From Candidula unifasciata (lineage: Eukaryota > Mollusca > Gastropoda > Stylommatophora > Geomitridae): DNA of 64,000 nt. The DNA lies in NCBI GenBank assembly GCA_905116865.2, contig CAJHNH020000224.1, positions 423,657-487,656 of the forward strand, given 5' to 3'. The notes below the pieces were generated by a model. That model made no database searches and was not told where the DNA came from. It saw only the letters and a program-made list of their open reading frames with translations. Numbering within the stretch: position 1 is the first letter of the stretch; each line of letters opens with the position of its first letter. Below, one piece after another: positions 63,221 through 64,000 of the stretch. The position numbers were made by a program, and so were the translations under genes.

Positions 63221-63640
63221 CTGAAATATTCAGCAATAATGATTGCATGCTCAAGTATATTTCCTGAGACACAACAACAAGTTTCAGTAAGGCCATTCAA
63301 ATAGAGGCCAGCGGATCTCTGCCAGTTGTATTGTATTATGATCCTTCCACACTGGTGATCCGTCCTCTAGCCAGTGACAATCTCCATCTTCAACATCTTG
63401 GCCCCTGAGTAAATGAAGTTGAATAGCCCTGACTCAGGGCCCACTGCGCAGGAGCCAGTAATTCAATATTTTCCTGACTAATTGGCGCTTGGAGGGTTAT
63501 GTGATAAATTATTATGCCCGCTGTCTTTACTTTCCTGGTGTTCATTGTTATGCTGGGTCAACCTGGAAAAACAGTTGCATTTAAAAAAATCCATTTTGAC
63601 AGGGCGTGCAGACAATCATGCTACCACGCTTACAGAATCC
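63221..63640. other. NUP160 intron upstream of the first visible exon
   Basis: No further exon matching the NUP160 N-terminus was found between here and the window end, so the start codon and promoter lie outside. Confidence 0.6.
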
Positions 63641-63644
63641 TCCC

Positions 63645-63890
63645 TTCCTTTTTTAATATTTACCGGCTGTAAATTTTCTTGAAAGTTCTGGTTGTTCTTC
63701 TACTTGTGGTCTTTGGTCTTGTTTTTGTTCGCAGACTGTTGGTTCCTCACCATTCTGGCAGATGCACTCTGACTTTAAAGGAAACACCCCTAAATAGTCA
63801 TCTTTTATGACATAATTGTTAGGGACAGTGGGTCTATTGTTGCTGATTCCACAAACTGGAGGCCCCCAAACCCACACTGGGAGTTAGGTA
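63645..63890 (-). mobile_element. SINE A copy
   Basis: TTTACCGGCTGTAAATTTTC, GCAGACTGTTGGTTCCTCAC, CTGGCAGATGCACTCTGACT, CAAACCCACACTGGGAGTT. Confidence 0.82.
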
Positions 63891-64000
63891 TTCAACATGA
63901 CAGCAGAATCTCTAAACATACAAACTGTGAATTTTTCACAGAGGTTACATTTGGTTGAGTTTCCTAGATGTTTCCCATGGAAGTCAACAGAGTTCTTTAT

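Overview
This window reads as nuclear DNA of an animal. Both genes are split into many small exons with GT/AG introns, and the introns are packed with tRNA-derived SINEs, decayed non-LTR retrotransposons, DNA-transposon remnants and minisatellites. A lophotrochozoan, most likely a marine mollusc such as a gastropod, fits best: the proteins are invertebrate-like, there is an I/Nimb-type LINE and a Penelope-like fragment, and intron load is heavy. That placement is inference. No prokaryotic gene, CRISPR array or operon is present.

Layout. Positions 1-7.6 kb carry, on the + strand, the 3' part of a bHLH transcription factor gene. Six exons (23-187, 337-578, 908-982, 3351-3571, 5397-5538, 6578-6607) join in one open frame of about 290 residues and end with a TCFL5/SOHLH-like bHLH domain. 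Its 5' end lies left of the window. From 9.5 kb to 63.2 kb the - strand holds nearly all of NUP160, the Y-complex nuclear pore scaffold protein. Thirty-two coding exons could be placed; every junction has GT/AG borders and all phases agree, giving 1340 residues plus the stop. Only the first 60-90 residues are missing, in one or more exons beyond 64 kb. The two genes converge tail to tail, with about 2 kb between the bHLH poly(A) signal (7541) and the NUP160 stop codon (9529).

Almost everything else is repetitive. I distinguish: SINE A (about 20 copies, sense 3' end in (GAA)n); SINE A', which shares the 5' half of SINE A but has another 3' half; SINE B, C and D (separate tRNA-derived families); one SINE-like insertion at 8556-8771 with a 12-bp target duplication; a nearly intact RT+RNase H LINE at 45.9-48.46 kb and a fragment of a second copy at 43.8-44.2 kb; several other LINE families in pieces; a Penelope-like GIY-YIG fragment; and piggyBac-like and hAT-like MITEs.

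About 19 minisatellites (21-62 bp units, up to 2.2 kb long) occupy the NUP160 introns and flanks. Several start within a few bases of a splice site, and one repeats a splice acceptor itself. At least three clearly arose inside a transposable element, because an unexpanded or single-copy version of the unit is also present in the window. This link between mobile elements, minisatellites and splice sites is the most interesting theme. I found no clear novel enzymatic or defence system.
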